A DNA stretch of 64,000 nt from Emydura subglobosa (Eukaryota > Chordata > Testudines > Chelidae), in contig ML679959.1 in the NCBI GenBank assembly GCA_007922225.1, positions 20,484,913-20,548,912 on the forward strand, in the 5' to 3' direction. The notes under the pieces were generated by a model. The model was not told the DNA's origin and did not search any database. It saw only the letters and a program-made list of their open reading frames with translations. Shown here one piece after another: positions 43,201-56,300 of the stretch. Positions within the stretch are counted from its first letter, which is position 1; each line of letters starts with the position of its first letter. The translations under genes were made by a program, and so were the position numbers.

Positions 43201-43263
43201 TTAAACCCTGGCCCCATGGAAAATAATGGGAGTTTTGACTTCGCTGGGACCAGGATTTCACCA
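43201..43263. repeat. Palindrome, GGGTGAAATCCTGGCCCC family
   Basis: The left arm ttaaaccctggccccatgga then aaataatggg is mirrored by tgacttcgctgggaccagga then tttcacc. The spacer agttt matches the usual gagttttg centre. Confidence 0.65.
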
Positions 43264-43269
43264 GTAGTG

Positions 43270-44320
43270 CTGGCAGCATCTGATACTGCCAGTGCTTCTT
43301 GTAATTCCCCATTGAGACATCTCCATCAAATTGTCCCCATTTAAAAAAGTGTGACAAACTTGCCTACACATGTTGATGTTATGCAAACCGATGAAATACA
43401 TTCATTTGGCAAAACTGCAGTCTAAGAGCACTAATTATAGTATAATGTTTACAAGTACAACATAATCATCACAGAGTTATAATCATAATCTTTCTTAAAC
43501 TAAAGATGCGCTATGAGAAGCACAATTAAATAAATTCTTCCCAGTGACGTGGCTTGCTCTTGTCTCAGCAACTTACCTTAAAATATTTCTGAGTATTAGC
43601 TCAAGCTGGATGGTAACTAACACAATGAGCGAAGTGATGTTAAGTGTAATTTCTGATGCAGTCTAATTCTACAGTGGCTGCACTGCTCAAATTAATTAAT
43701 ACCAAATCATATCTTTAGATGACAGGCAGATGTTGAGGTTAGGGTGTTTGTGAACCCTGAGCACTTTTTCTTTTCAGATCAAGAGATGTTGCTTTCTAAA
43801 TTGAGGAGCTAAGGTCTAGGCCTTCTGGCAGTGAATTGGTTTTGTAATTATCTTAGTAATAAGTCCCAATTATTATTCAGCAAAGGTCTTCTTTTCTCTG
43901 CTAAGGGGGTCATGGCACCCCCCAAGGGATCCATATATTGTCCAGTTCTAATTTTTCTCTTGTAAATGAGTTTCCATCTGTGTGTCATTCAAGTTTAGCT
44001 ATAGCAATTCTGAAGATACTAATAAATTAATATCAAAGTGGCAGGTTCTGGCAAGACTGTAGAATGGTTTTAGGGTTTTTTGTTTTTAAAAATGAGTTTG
44101 TGTTTCCTAAAATAATCAAGTATCTTTGATAATAAAATTAAGTTAGTAAAACTTCATCTTTTTTTAAAAAAATACTCTAGATCTGAGTACATGGGAAAAA
44201 TCAGAATTTGTTTTCGGTGGATTGGATCGTTTGGGTTCTGCTTTCTCATTTTTACCATGTACACAATCTAATTCATGGAAATTATTATACTTTGAACACT
44301 TATTATACTTGGAACACTTC
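43270..44320. other. Unassigned DNA
   Basis: No gene or repeat recognised. Confidence 0.4.
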
Positions 44321-44339
44321 CTCCATGTGTTATTTATTG

Positions 44340-44430
44340 CAAATCTTTAATAGTGAGGGAAATTAACCATTGGAACAGATTAATGATGAATGTGGTAAAT
44401 TCTACATCAGTTGGAGCCTTTAAATCAGTT
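44340..44430 (+). mobile_element. Old CR1 3' fragment, plus strand
   Basis: Reads tagtgagggaaattaaccat, tggaacagattaatgatgaa, gtggtaaattctacatcagt and tggagcctttaaatcagttt, which is the CR1 stretch just before its terminus. Confidence 0.6.
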
Positions 44431-44434
44431 TCTC

Positions 44435-47030
44435 CTATTCTTTGTAATTTTAAATAAAGTGATTGAGGGTGGACTGTCCCATCTTCTGTGTTTTTACTGT
44501 TTGTGTATGGGTTTGTTTTTTGGGGAGTTCTCATGGATACATTTCTCCGATAGGCTAGGGTCATTGGTGGGATGTAAATCCAGAATCTTCATTGTTAAAA
44601 GCACGAATCATTACTGTTTCAATTAAAGGAGTAGCTCATTAGCCATCATCTGTAGTAGACTATTGGCTTATGGGGGCCAGCCTCTAGACCAGGACAAAGA
44701 TCCAGACAATGTTCACTTTAGTGGACAGGTGTTACTTTGGGTTTCCTTATAAGAGGTACTGAAGCCAGCTGTCATGGTGTAAAGTCTGAGTCCCCAGGCA
44801 GAGAATCCAGCCCCAAACTTCTCTTCCCGGAGCACCCCAACTAGTATCTAGTCAACCCACATCATCTGCATAAAGCCAAAGGAATTCTATCAAGAAGATG
44901 GCACCTTGCCCAAAAAGCAAGTGGGTGTAATCTCCAGGAGGCAGTATACAGCAGGTGTCTGCTTTCCCACGCGTCCCTTGCATACCCAGTATTGCCACTG
45001 AAATATGAGTGTGTGCTAGTATATAGCAAACATAGGGTTAGGCCTGAGGCAATTCACATAATACCATGGAAGTCTGAGAGTTTTGCTGTCGACACACCCA
45101 GACAAAATGGAAGAGCTGAAAGTGGATATTCACTCACTCTTTTCTTTACATTTAATAGCCTGGGTGAAACTGTGGAAAATCTTGACATGACATTTCACAC
45201 ACTTGGGTTCCTCCTTTAGAACCCGCACCAGGATCTGCACCAGCTTCTTTGCTCTCAGAGTCCTAGAAGTTAGAGGTATTGGCCAAGCTAAAGTCCTAAA
45301 GCACCAGCAGCCACAAGGAGGGTGGAGGCTGCCAGATCTTCCAAATGAATGTCATCTCCCATTGCTTTGGGACTGTTCTCCCTCAGCATCACCAGACACT
45401 GAAAGACTGTGAGCAGCCCATGGATGACCAGGCACTCTGGCTAATCAGCAAGAGAAGTAGGCCTATTCCCACAGCCAAAGACCTGCGTATTGCCCTATTA
45501 CTGATTCTGCCCTTGGAAGCTGTTTCTCCTCTCTACCTACTCCAGTCCATGGGAAGCCATAAAGTTGAGATGGAAGCCAATGTATTAGGTATATGACTTT
45601 AAACTGGAATCCGGCACAGGCAAATTTGAGACTGAAGCCATGGTGACAACTATGGTTATGGGTTGGGTGCAGATAAGCCAGACTGTCCCTGGACCTCAAA
45701 ACATTGTTGTCTCTTAGAGACCTCGGACCTGTGACTGCATGGGAATAAAATTAAATATATGCAAAGCACAGCATTAAAATAAACAATATGCAAAAACATG
45801 CTGAAAATTATCCTCTACATACTCCAAATATTCTATATTTACTGAGGGTGGGACTGCCAAAGGATCAGAGTTTATATGCTGATCCAAATTATTTGAAGCT
45901 ATGTAGGACCCCATGAATTTATACAAGCTTCTTCCCCCCGGCAGCTCCTCTCCAAATCTGCCTAGAGTTGTTCTCTTGTAGGATTGGTGGCCTGCTATTC
46001 TCCCTTTCCCCCCTCACCCCGCCCGCCCTCACCCTGCGGACCTGGCTCCATCCAGTGCTTGAGGGATGATTTCCACTGCCTCCCAACCTGATCATGCCCC
46101 AAAATACTGTACGATTGCCTGTGGGATAAGTAGTGATACCCCTGAGCACAGTATCAGAGAATAGCAGAGAACGTTTTCTCCCCTGCTTTATTCCTTACAT
46201 GGCATTGTTTACTATGCACACTAAACTAATACAGGGTAAAATTAAAAAGCTAACAAAACCAATTGTTCTCTCTTGTGGTAGCCATGCTGTTATTGGTGCT
46301 GTTACCTATACAATTACCATGTAAATCATGCCATGAAATCTGCAACAGAATCAGCAGCGGTACTTGACAATACATGGCAAGTCACTGTTAATTGATATCC
46401 TAATAAACCAACCATTATAATCCATTATTATTCATTATTAACAACAACTCTTATTTTTTATTCACTGCAGAAGGATCAGCCATGATTAACTTTTCTAAAA
46501 TGAACGGACTACACGAACCTACATGATTTCCAGGACCTTTTCCATTGAAGACCTGCATCACTGGAATACTCTGCCTGTTCAAAATGTTACAGACTGGAGA
46601 ACGCTCATACAGGCTGCATCCTTAGACACGCCTGTGTTCTCCGGGGTGAGGCACCTTTGTGCTTCTTGTGTTACAGTTTATCTTTTCAATAGCATGTGTT
46701 TCACATTCTAGGCTGTAGGGGGAACCACGGTTGGGCATGTCTGGACCTGTTGTGCATGTGCCCATGCACAGGAATTTGTTAAGAGCTTCTCTGTGTTGTA
46801 GGGTGGTGACAGACTCTGGACAGAGAGGAAGGTCTGTCTGCCTGCAACCAGACTACCCGGTAGGGCGAGAGATTGTTTACTTTACTTGCTGTACTGAGTC
46901 TAAAATCACATATTTGGATTGCAGTGTCGTTTTTAACAAATGGGTGAAATTATACCTGGTCTCGCTCGAACTTAACTGAATTGCTCTTTGGGGAAAGGCA
47001 GTTTGTGATGAACAGGAAGAAGGAAATTAC
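44435..47030. other. Unassigned DNA
   Basis: About 2.6 kb without recognisable gene or repeat. Frames of 60-83 codons occur on both strands (for example 45345-45596 plus and 45919-46149 minus) without domains or splice-site support that I trust. Confidence 0.4.
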
Positions 47031-47032
47031 TA

Positions 47033-47735
47033 GACTAGAGCAGCCAGGTGGTCCCTCTAGTCCAGTGTCCTAGCTCTGACAGAGGCCAGCACCTGTTGTT
47101 CCAAGGGACAGTGCTAATCCCAGTAATAGATAGTTAAAGAAGAAAATGCCGCTTGTGGCAATTGCTTGCTAACTCACATTAGTTAGTCGTTGCCTTATGA
47201 CCTGAAGCATGTGGATTTCAATGATATTTTTTAAGTTATCCATCTTAACTGTGGATGCTTTCTATATTCATATAAAGATCTAATCCATCTACTCTGCTAG
47301 CCTAAATGGGTTTTTGTTTCACTGGTTAATTATTGATAGTGCAAAAATATATTTCCTTCTATCTCTTTTAGGGCCCTGATCCAAAGCCCAATGAAAGACA
47401 ATAAAACAATTCTTATTGACTTCAGGACCTGAATTTGTTGCCTTTCAGTTTTATTGCCTAGTTTTTATATTATGAGAGAGGGTAAATAGGACAATCCAGC
47501 TTACCTTCTTTGTACCATTCATTAATTTGTAGACCTTTAACGTTTGCCCTCTTTTTCATTCTCCCTTTATGCTAAACAGTCCCAGTCTTTTTCATCTCTC
47601 TTCATACAGGAGCCTTTTTTGCTTCTAATCACTTTTCTCACCTGCTTCTGGAAACTCTGGAAACTCTTACTTCTGCTGGAGATTTTTGCAATAGGATGAG
47701 ACTAGATGCAAACACCGTATTCCTGTTGAGGGCAT
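47033..47735 (-). mobile_element. Old CR1 LINE fragment, minus strand (copy H)
   Basis: Plus-strand phrases in reverse CR1 order: tccctctagtccagtgtcct, aaatatatttccttctatct, ttgttgcctttcagttttat, ttatattatgagagagggta and gctaaacagtcccagtcttt. A 58-bp palindromic repeat interrupts it at 47373-47430. The 3' part near 47033-47330 is strongly diverged. Confidence 0.75.
47373..47430. repeat. CTTTGGATC-family palindrome nested in CR1
   Basis: Reads gggccctgatccaaagccca at the left and ttattgacttcaggacctga at the right. It sits between tttccttctatctcttttag and atttgttgcctttcag, which are contiguous in CR1. The palindrome is therefore an insertion. No clear target duplication remains. Confidence 0.7.
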
Positions 47736-47739
47736 ATCA

Positions 47740-49565
47740 TAAACCGATGAGGTGATATTATAAACGTTTCAATATTATCTCTCTCTTTTTTTTTATACCT
47801 CCTCACCACATCTATGACATCCTCCAGGACAGGCCTCAAGCCTTTTCTCTTTCCTTTTGAGAATATTTGTTACTGTTGGGTTGCCTACACATGCTGAAAT
47901 CCCTTTCTTTAAGTGGGCATATTTCCTCTTTTATGATAATTTCCCTTTCTGTGATAATGCCTTTAGTTGCATATATTTTAAAAAGCCAAGAGCTCCTTAG
48001 ACATGGGCACCTGGACACCCTATGTATTGAAGATCATTATTACGCCATCATAATTTTGCAATAAATTGTAACCTCAATGGGCTATAGGGAGGTTTTTCAG
48101 TCACTGTCCACAGAAGGGAGGGATATGAGTGGCAGCGGTCCTGATTCAAGCATACGGCTTTAGGAGGCTAGTGCACATCACTACCACTTTAGGAAGAACA
48201 AGGACTGGGATTGTGAGTAGCCCATTTTCAGGGTTGCAAAGGGTAAAGTGTCGTGCATCAGCTTTTCAGCTCTCAGGCACCTATACAGATCTAGCCCAAA
48301 ATGTAATTGTTATAAGGTGACAATTGTAGAGAATTATGAAAATTGTTGTTTTCTTCTAACATTAGCCAAGTAACACTACTACCTTAGGAAAACAGTATCA
48401 TCCTCTAAAGATACCCAATTCCTTTGCTTCAGCTATCTAAAACTTGCACAGACCTCTTACATTGCCTCCTGCTTCTGATTTTTAAAAAGGAGTACACATA
48501 TCCCAATGGCAATTCAATAGTGCTTTTCTATTACACCTTAAATCATTAAATGTCCATGATAATTGTCACTTACGAGGATATCCGTGTATTATGAATTGTT
48601 ATATGAACTAAAATTACTAATCACTGCTGCTCGTGGTATTTTCTCACAACTCGGCTGCATGTATCATAAACACCCTGGAACTTTCACAGTGAGTTTAGTC
48701 GCATGATGAAGCTGTCAATGAATGCTAAGGTGTCACATCATGAGACCCTTCTGCAGATGCAACTGTATTTCAAGCTGTTTTATGAGTGTTTTAAAGTGGA
48801 AGAGCTCCAGTGACTGCAGTATTGCTACAGAATTATTTTTGCTGAGACTTCTGTTTGATGGGGTTCTCCATTGTTATACCTAGTGCTCATTTTAGTAGTT
48901 TAAATGACCTATTTGCTTTTGTGTTTTTCCGTGATGTGACAGAGTTTGTACTAGCTATGGTTTTCCAAACACAAGGATGCAGTGCTAAAGCAGCCAATAG
49001 ACTTGTAAAAAGATTTTAGTTTTCCTGGTGCCAAAGAGAATTCAGCATAATGATTCCAAATGAAAAATATAAAGCATAACTTCAAAGGAGAGAAGAAATC
49101 TGAAATGGATTCAAATACAACAGATCCAATATGTCATTTTTTCAGAAGCCTAAACTAAAGTTGTTCAAATAGTGACATATTGTACAGCATACACAGCATC
49201 TGGGGTATAACAATCATCTGGTTTTCTTTTGACAACATAGGACACAACTCTTCTCTTGGATGTATGCATGGGGCTTCAACTAAAGAAAGTTGTGACCTAG
49301 TACCAGGGCCCCCAGGAAGGGTACACTTTACCAGGGGCCGAAGGAGGAAAAAATTGAGGCTAAATTGTAGATCATGCCTGAGGATATTTATAGAAACTTA
49401 TTTCCCTGTATCTATATATCTATTGTCCAGATCTTGTGAGATTTGCAAATCTTTGTAACGTGGGAGGGGGCCTGTGTTACAAGTTTGTACTGGGCCCCAA
49501 AAAATTATGTTTTGGCCCTGCATAGTACAGCAAGATTTAGTGAATAAAGAACAATATAAAACTGT
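47740..49565. other. Unassigned DNA
   Basis: No gene. A ggcccccaggaagggtacac...ggggcc patch near 49309-49338 looks like a repeat edge but I cannot assign it. Confidence 0.4.
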
Positions 49566-49567
49566 TT

Positions 49568-49645
49568 AGGGCCCAGTTCTGGTCTGAGTTACACCAGAGT
49601 AAATCTGAAGTAACACCATTAACGTAATCTAGCAGAATTTGTCCT
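49568..49645. repeat. Palindrome, TTACACCAGAGTAAATC family
   Basis: The left arm gggcccagttctggtctgag then ttacaccagagtaaatctga is partly mirrored by aatctagcagaatttgtcc. The centre is taacaccattaacg. Confidence 0.55.
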
Positions 49646-49795
49646 TTTGTATTTGCGTAGCATTTTCCTTCTTCAAAGCATTCTGCAAAACATTAACTAG
49701 CTGGTCCACACAACCACCAAGTGAGCTAGTTAATAGTGTTATCAAACTCATATTACAAATAGGAAAACAGACACACACAAGTTACATTTTTCAAG
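49640..49795 (-). mobile_element. MIR-like SINE fragment, minus strand
   Basis: Plus strand reads gcgtagcattttccttcttc, aaagcattctgcaaaacatt, aactagctggtccacacaac and tattacaaataggaaaacag, the reversed order of a MIR-like body (tagcacctt-ccat, then aaagcactttacaaacatt, then ttttacagatgaggaaac). Confidence 0.5.
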
Positions 49796-49802
49796 CAGGA
49801 CA

Positions 49803-49876
49803 GAGCCTGACCTAAAAGCCTATTGAAGACAATAGGAAGCATTCCACTGGCTTCAGTGGACTTTGGATCAAATCCT
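49803..49876. repeat. Palindrome, CTTTGGATC family
   Basis: The left arm gagcctgacctaaaagccta then ttgaagacaatagg is mirrored by ccactggcttcagtggactt then tggatcaaatcc, around the spacer aagcatt. Confidence 0.65.
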
Positions 49877-49879
49877 AAA

Positions 49880-50315
49880 ATAAATGATGTCAGGTGTCAC
49901 CAGGTGACACTGTTACACATAGTCTTCTAAGTTCTTTTTCTTTGCGTGTAAGCAAATGTTCAGCCTCTGGAAGACACACTGTATGTTGTTAGTTTTGTTA
50001 TGCGAGGTTCTGGGTACAGGGAGCTGTGTGAATAGCAGGAGATTTTTTGCTCTTGGCTCAGTCTCTGATTAAAGCTAATTCTTGAAGCAAAGTTGATCTC
50101 TGGGAACTGGGCATTACCATAGGGAATTCCTGAAATAAGGGATTGCCTTGTGTGGTGTTTGACCCTCTCTGTTTCAGAACTGGTGTATAAGGCTAAATAA
50201 AACAAATTCCAATTAGCATATACCCAGATTCCATGTCACAGATTTCTCCTCCACTGGGAATCCAACCTGCAAGACCCTAGACATCTACAACTGCTTAGCG
50301 GATGAGCAACTGTAA
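49880..50315. other. Unassigned DNA
   Basis: A small tandem-like gatgtcaggtgtcaccaggt patch at 49888-49907. No gene recognised. Confidence 0.4.
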
Positions 50316-50317
50316 TA

Positions 50318-50530
50318 ATAATTAGCATTCACTGAATGCTAGTGCTTTTCATATTCAAAGCACTTTAAAGCCCTTATCCAATTAATCCTTACAACAGCTC
50401 TATGCGGTAGGGCTGAATAAGTATCATCCACAGTTCACCAATAGGGAAACTGAGGCAGTTTTAGCAGTATTCAAAGCAGGCTTTCAAGCAGTTAAGTCTA
50501 TCTTGCGAAAGTCAATGGTATAATGTATAC
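50318..50530 (-). mobile_element. MIR-like SINE, minus strand
   Basis: Plus strand reads aattagcattcactgaatgc, tagtgcttttcatattcaaa, gcactttaaagcccttatcc, aattaatccttacaacagct and ggaaactgaggcag, which is the reversed MIR order with its central core kept. The tRNA-like head would lie toward 50530 and is diverged. Confidence 0.7.
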
Positions 50531-50534
50531 ACCA

Positions 50535-51165
50535 GCCAGCCCATTATGTATATGGTCCTACTGTTATTAATTTTAGTAAGGAGTCTTATTAAAGAACAGC
50601 TCTGTGCTAAAACACACAAAAGCAAAACAATGGAGGAATTTGATCACAAAGAAAACATTCTGTGCTGTACTGTACAATGTTACAAACAGCATGACGCCAT
50701 CATAAGACATTGTAAAATTTCTATATTTTGGAAGCCAGTTAATGAAGACAAAAACGATGATCATCATGAATCACAGGCTGCAATGAAAATGATATGGTCA
50801 GTAAAAGTTAATTGTTTCCAGTTTCTCATTCTTCTTGTTTAAGAAAAGGAGATATTTCAACTGGTTTCATGGAACCTTAAAACATGGAAATATAAAAGCA
50901 TCAAGAAAAGAAAGCTACGACAATCAAGTAGTGGAAGGAGTTTTTCTCCAGCTGGGGCAACAGCAGGAGCTTTCCTATATATTTTCAGTTGAACAAGATT
51001 TGTTTTATTTGCCTTCCTACTATCGGAGGGCAGCCAACAATTCCTTAAACACATTTTTAAGTCTCATTGAAGTAAATTTTCAAACTAAACTGAAATGCTT
51101 TGCTGAATAGAGATTAACTACTGTCTCAGGGCTTTAGTGCCTATTGCTTAAGTAAATTCACATGC
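50535..51165. other. Unassigned DNA with unexplained open frames
   Basis: Two plus frames of 98 and 91 codons (50546-50842 and 50835-51110) follow one another. Neither has a known domain. No retroelement phrase is seen. Confidence 0.35.
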
Positions 51166-51170
51166 TCCTT

Positions 51171-51244
51171 GGGTGAAATCCAGTCCTCCATTGAAGTCAA
51201 TGGGAGTTTTGCCATTAACTTCAATGGGGTCAGAATTTCAGCCC
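51171..51244. repeat. Palindrome, GGGTGAAATCCTGGCCCC family
   Basis: The left arm gggtgaaatccagtcctcca then ttgaagtcaatgg is mirrored by ccattaacttcaatggggtc then agaatttcagccc; the spacer is gagttttg. The arms are 33 nt. Confidence 0.85.
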
Positions 51245-51249
51245 TTGTT

Positions 51250-54200
51250 TTTACTTGTATGGGACTAGTATATCATCTCTCTGATCCTGACCAAATAATC
51301 CTTTATACCGCTCTCTCCTATCCTGCTCCACGATTTCTTCTGTGTATTTCATAGTGGCTGTTCAATCCCGTTGTAATAACAATTTTGCATTTAAATAGTG
51401 CCTTTCATCTCAAATGATCTCACAACAACTGACAAAATATATACATACAGGATTTATTTCACCCACACCTGAAATACAACTACGTCTTGAATAGAGTGGC
51501 CAAAAGCAAGTGCAAAAATCGGGACTGGGGGTAGGAGGTAATATGTAATAACTTGAATGTAGGATGGAAGCAAGGCAAATAACCAAAGATCTAATCTATT
51601 CAGAAGATAAGAGAAACAATATCCCACAATGATTATCATCCACCCTTGTGGTAATATAGTGTGGTAGATGTTTAGTTATTTGGAAATTAGACTACTGGTT
51701 AATTCTAACATGTTTAATTAGTTGACAATTAAATGACTAGTTATTCAGAATGTGCATGCTTATTTGCCAAATTAAACTTATACTTAAACGAATCTTGGTA
51801 GCATAGATATTGTAGTGGGAGTTTCTTTGAATTTACTTTTCCTTCTAAAGATTTAATTTAAGTAGATTTTTATAACCTAGGAAAGCAGAACTGTATAAAA
51901 TGAGAATGCCTTATCAAAATAACTGCACTAGGAAAGTTATATTTTAGACATTTATCATGCTGACAAATTCGATAACCAGGTCAGATTCCAGAAAGGACCA
52001 GAACTTAATGTGATGCACATGAATGTCAAACCAATAAACTTTTTAAATCATGCTACAGAAAGTAAGGAAACAAATTAAACAGTTCTCTCTGTTGTTAATT
52101 ACATTTCTATGATGTCATGCATCTGAGATCTGAAGCTTTCTTGAAGACTAGTTCAAACACAGATCTTTGTTTTTGTTTTAATTTTTTGTAATGCAAATGT
52201 ATGCAAGTTTGGTTTATCGCATTGTTATCATGTTTGATTAATAGATATTTCTGTAAATTTATTAGCCTATGTGTCTGTGTTGTTTTACTAGTTTTGCTTT
52301 AATAGAAATCTCAGAAGGTCATTACCCAGAACTGAAATACAGTTATTGTGTATATTATGCCACTTGTTGCTGTGCATGCTGCATCATTATTGAACGCATT
52401 TCAGTTAGATTTTACATGGAATCATATGGATTGAGAGCATATTGTTTTTTCTTCATTATCACAAACTCTTTTTTATACATATTATGTTAGATTATGCAAT
52501 TATTAATTATTCTCTTCCCGCCTTTTGCTGGGACTACCTTTAAGAAGTTCTGCTCTGAAAACAAAGCATACTCTGATCCCTCGCCAGGGGTAGAGTTAGT
52601 GTTGCAAGTCTAGGGTCATTTGATCCAGGGATTCCTCCAATACAGCAGCCACAATAAGGAATTGCTTTTAATAATACATTTCCTTTCCATTTCTTACTTT
52701 AACTCCTGTAGCTCTAAAGTTTTATTTTATTTTTAAACACACACATATGCACACACACGCACACTAAATGCCAGGTGAGATATTAGCAAATATCGGAGAT
52801 ACTGATTGTATTCATTCCACTTATTTTATTTTTGGATGAAATTTTGAGTTCATACAAGTAAAGACTAGCAGCAATTACTTGCTACAGCTGGAATGATCCT
52901 TTGCAGGCATGTCCATACAATACTAACAATACATCTACCTTCTAACTTAAAACATCCCTCCTACAGTAGTCCAGAAATAGCCATTTCTTCAGTGGAAACT
53001 GCCTATCATGCTGAAATAAGTCCATTTGTGAAACGGCTTCTTAATGGCTTTGTGATGAGGCCAAATGGCTATTTACCAGACAAGGAATGTCTAGTTACAA
53101 TAATGGAAGCAATGTAGATTGACTGATTTGGGGCTAAATTAAAAATAAGTTTTGTTTTATTTGGACATATGCCAGACCCGTACTTAGGTGTTCAGAGGTA
53201 ATAGGTTCTTTAACCCATTCACTGACTAACAGCTTAATACTGCAAGATGCCAAGTATCTCCTGGAAGGAGATGAACTCTTTGCACTCCCACTGAATTCAA
53301 CACCATTATATTTATTACCTTGCAACTTCTCAAAGTAAGCAATGCAGAAAAGCGTGTAGATAATTCCCATTCTATGTACATACAGAATTTTAAAAGTAAA
53401 TTCCTTGGAGGAATAAAACTTCTGCCCGCTGACTCTAGGGGTGAGGAAGAATATAGTGCATATTTGCATTGAGTCTAACGAGCACCACTTTGCAAGTAAT
53501 CTTTCCTAGTCTTTTGTATATACTGATTGCTCTCGATGTTTCTTCTGTCCCTTCTTAATCAAGTAGGTACACGAAGCTATACACAAATATCCAAAGCATA
53601 TAATTCATTTTTAATTTGAAAGGCCCATCTATCTAATTGCAGCTAGGGAAAAGACTCCCCCCCACAAAAAAAATACCATTCCCACTTACCATATCTGCAG
53701 GTAGCAAGAGATGATTTATCCCATACATAGTGATACCCAAAGATAAGCTGTCAACTAAAGGGTCACATTGACCCATACCTTCATGTATATGCTTTGTAAA
53801 ATTATGCTTTGAAAAATTCTCTCTTGTCATGACCACAGGATGATGATTAATTAAATACTTCAAGTGATACTTTGAAATTTATTTTAAAAAATAGATTAGA
53901 TTAAAAAATAGTCATGATTAATCACATTGTAAAAAAGATAAAAGGTATAATAATTATTTTAATGTTTCTATTTATTTTTTTCAGGCCAAGTTGTCCATGG
54001 ACGCTCCTGGCACGCTGTGGGTGCTGAATAAATGAAAAGTCATCATAAAAGAATAAACACTCCATGCACCAAGAGCTCTGGCTAGCTGCATTTTGTTTAA
54101 AACAGACTGAAATATAAATATAATAAATAATTAAGTCTGACATCTATCCACTCACTTTCCACTGTCAGGTGGGAGCTTTTTATCCTTAGAGTGACAAAAG

Positions 54201-56300
54201 CACAGAGTCTGTCATTCATTTAAAAAAAAAATTCTCTCTTTAGCAGTAAAAACACTCAGTTGATAAATGAATATGGATGACACACTTCATTTGATGGAAA
54301 CAGGCAAAGATCACACTGTCAACATCAGGTTTTGGCTGATACAGTATTGGTGGCAAAGCTGATAAATGTATTAGAAGGGAAAATTTAGACAACTTTTAAG
54401 TGGCCATAATTGAACCTAGCCCTGGCCTCGGCTGGTAATAACAGGGAGAAGGATCCAGCGGCAGGGAAGATAGAGAAGTTGCAAAGACAGGGAGAGGGGT
54501 TCTGGGCCAGGAGAAAGGCAAGCAGGATTGGCTTTGGCAGCATCAGTCAGTGAACAGAGCAAGGGACTACAAGTCAGGAGATTTTGTTCATCTTCAAACA
54601 ATTATTCTCCCCCGCAGGGTGACCGTGATCTGTGTATGGCCCTTCCATTGCACAGGCCTTTTGAGGAAATATATATGCAAAACATTCAGCCCTCTGAGTG
54701 ATAGGGCTGATTGAACATTCCCTGCACACTTTAAAATACTGACAAACGACGCTAGGGATTCAGTTAAAAAGAACTCACATGGTTTTATCGAACACACCAG
54801 ATGAGAGTAGCTGGTTTTAACTGACACTTTCCAAGACTACATGGCAGGTCGCCTTTTGGTATTTTAATTTAAAATGTAGCCTAAATCAAAATTTGGATAC
54901 ACACACTATATATATTTTGTATCCTCCTGCTCAGAAAGCATTGTCCAAAGCCGTGTTTGTTATTGTGTGTGTTCTGGCACCGAAATGCATGCAGTTTTTC
55001 TCTGCAGTGCTGCCCTGGAGTACCTTGGCATCTGAAGTGGCCATACACATAACCAGTAGTGCCACAGTGTCCAAATTGTCCTCAACTGATTTTGTTTTGA
55101 CTTACTAGCATAATGATTTGTGGACAGGAACACACAAAGATTCCAAGTGGGCCTGTCTCAACGTCCATCCTTTTCCCCCACCGAGCCTGCAACATTTCCT
55201 TCCGAATAACAGCATCCAAGATACCTCAATATGAATTCACATTTCGATAGCATCATTACATAGTTATTGGGCCTCCAGAATGTTTGTAGACAATGTAGCG
55301 ATTCTTGGCACCTAGCATCGTGGCTTTATGGGACCATAAAACTTGCCATACCAGGCCAAACCATTGATCGGTACAGACCAGCAATGTTATGCAGATTGAA
55401 TTCAGACAAAACATTCAGGACAAATGAAACTTAATTCTACCTTTTCCAAAACAGAAGGAAACAAAAAATACCTTCCTGGGTTAGAAAAGCAGCAGTTAGA
55501 TATTGATTTATTGTTTAAAAAATCTGGTTCTATGTAGATGATGAAGCTGACTCACATTTGACTCATTCAGTAAAAGAATATCTAAAGATCTAAATCAGTG
55601 ATGAACCAAGATTTTGGCAGGGTTATTATAAATGTGCTTATTATCATTGAACATGAACAGATGTTCACTGTGCAGGTGCTGTGGGCGTCTTAGATCAGAG
55701 GCTGGCATATTTTAACATTCTGCATCCTATTAAATTGGTCTTGAGGTTTCATCCCCACCCTTTCTTTTCTATGTTTTTACTACATCCAAAAGACAATATA
55801 AATAAGGAACATTTGAAGGCAGAATTGGCCTCCAAGAGACTTTTGAAAAACCCATCTTATTGACATCATTGAAAGCTGTCCATAAGAATCCAAAAGCAGA
55901 ATTTGGCCATTAATTTATTGCAGCATTTAAAACATGCCTTAAAAACATGCAAAAGACCACACTTAATTTAAATTCTGCCTTAAAACACTGGTCTCCTATG
56001 AACCTTTACAGCATCAATGTGCTAAAAGTATGTGTGCATGTGCATATATATATATATATATATAAACAAGAAATATATACAATCTGTACTGCCTTGAGGT
56101 TAGAAAATCTTTGGTAATCAAATTTATTGTGTGTTTAAAAGACATTGTTTGTCTAATTCAGACTGTAAGCCCTTTTGAGAAGAAACTTTGATGTTTTGTA
56201 CATGGCTGAGTACACTAACAGGATTCATCAAACTATATATATTTTGCAGGATGAAGTTAATGCCCCTTAGAATTACATCACATGACAGTTGTTGGCTACT
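51250..56300. other. Long unassigned AT-rich stretch
   Basis: About 5 kb with no recognisable gene or well-supported transposon. Small items are a MIR-like scrap at 51385-51425 (tttaaatagtgcctttcatc), a CA-rich tract at 52738-52763 and an (AT)n microsatellite at 56044-56064. The minus frame of 111 codons at 53134-53469 has no domain. Confidence 0.45.
56044..56064. repeat. (AT)n microsatellite
   Basis: Twenty-one bases of uninterrupted AT alternation. Confidence 0.9.

Noticed and set aside
8614..51244. The spaced palindromes considered as a CRISPR array
   Set aside because: Copies are kilobases apart, of several families and in a vertebrate-type genome; there is no regular spacing or cas gene.
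53134..53469. 111-codon minus-strand frame
   Set aside because: No recognisable domain, no splice or start support, and AT-rich sequence where such frames occur by chance.
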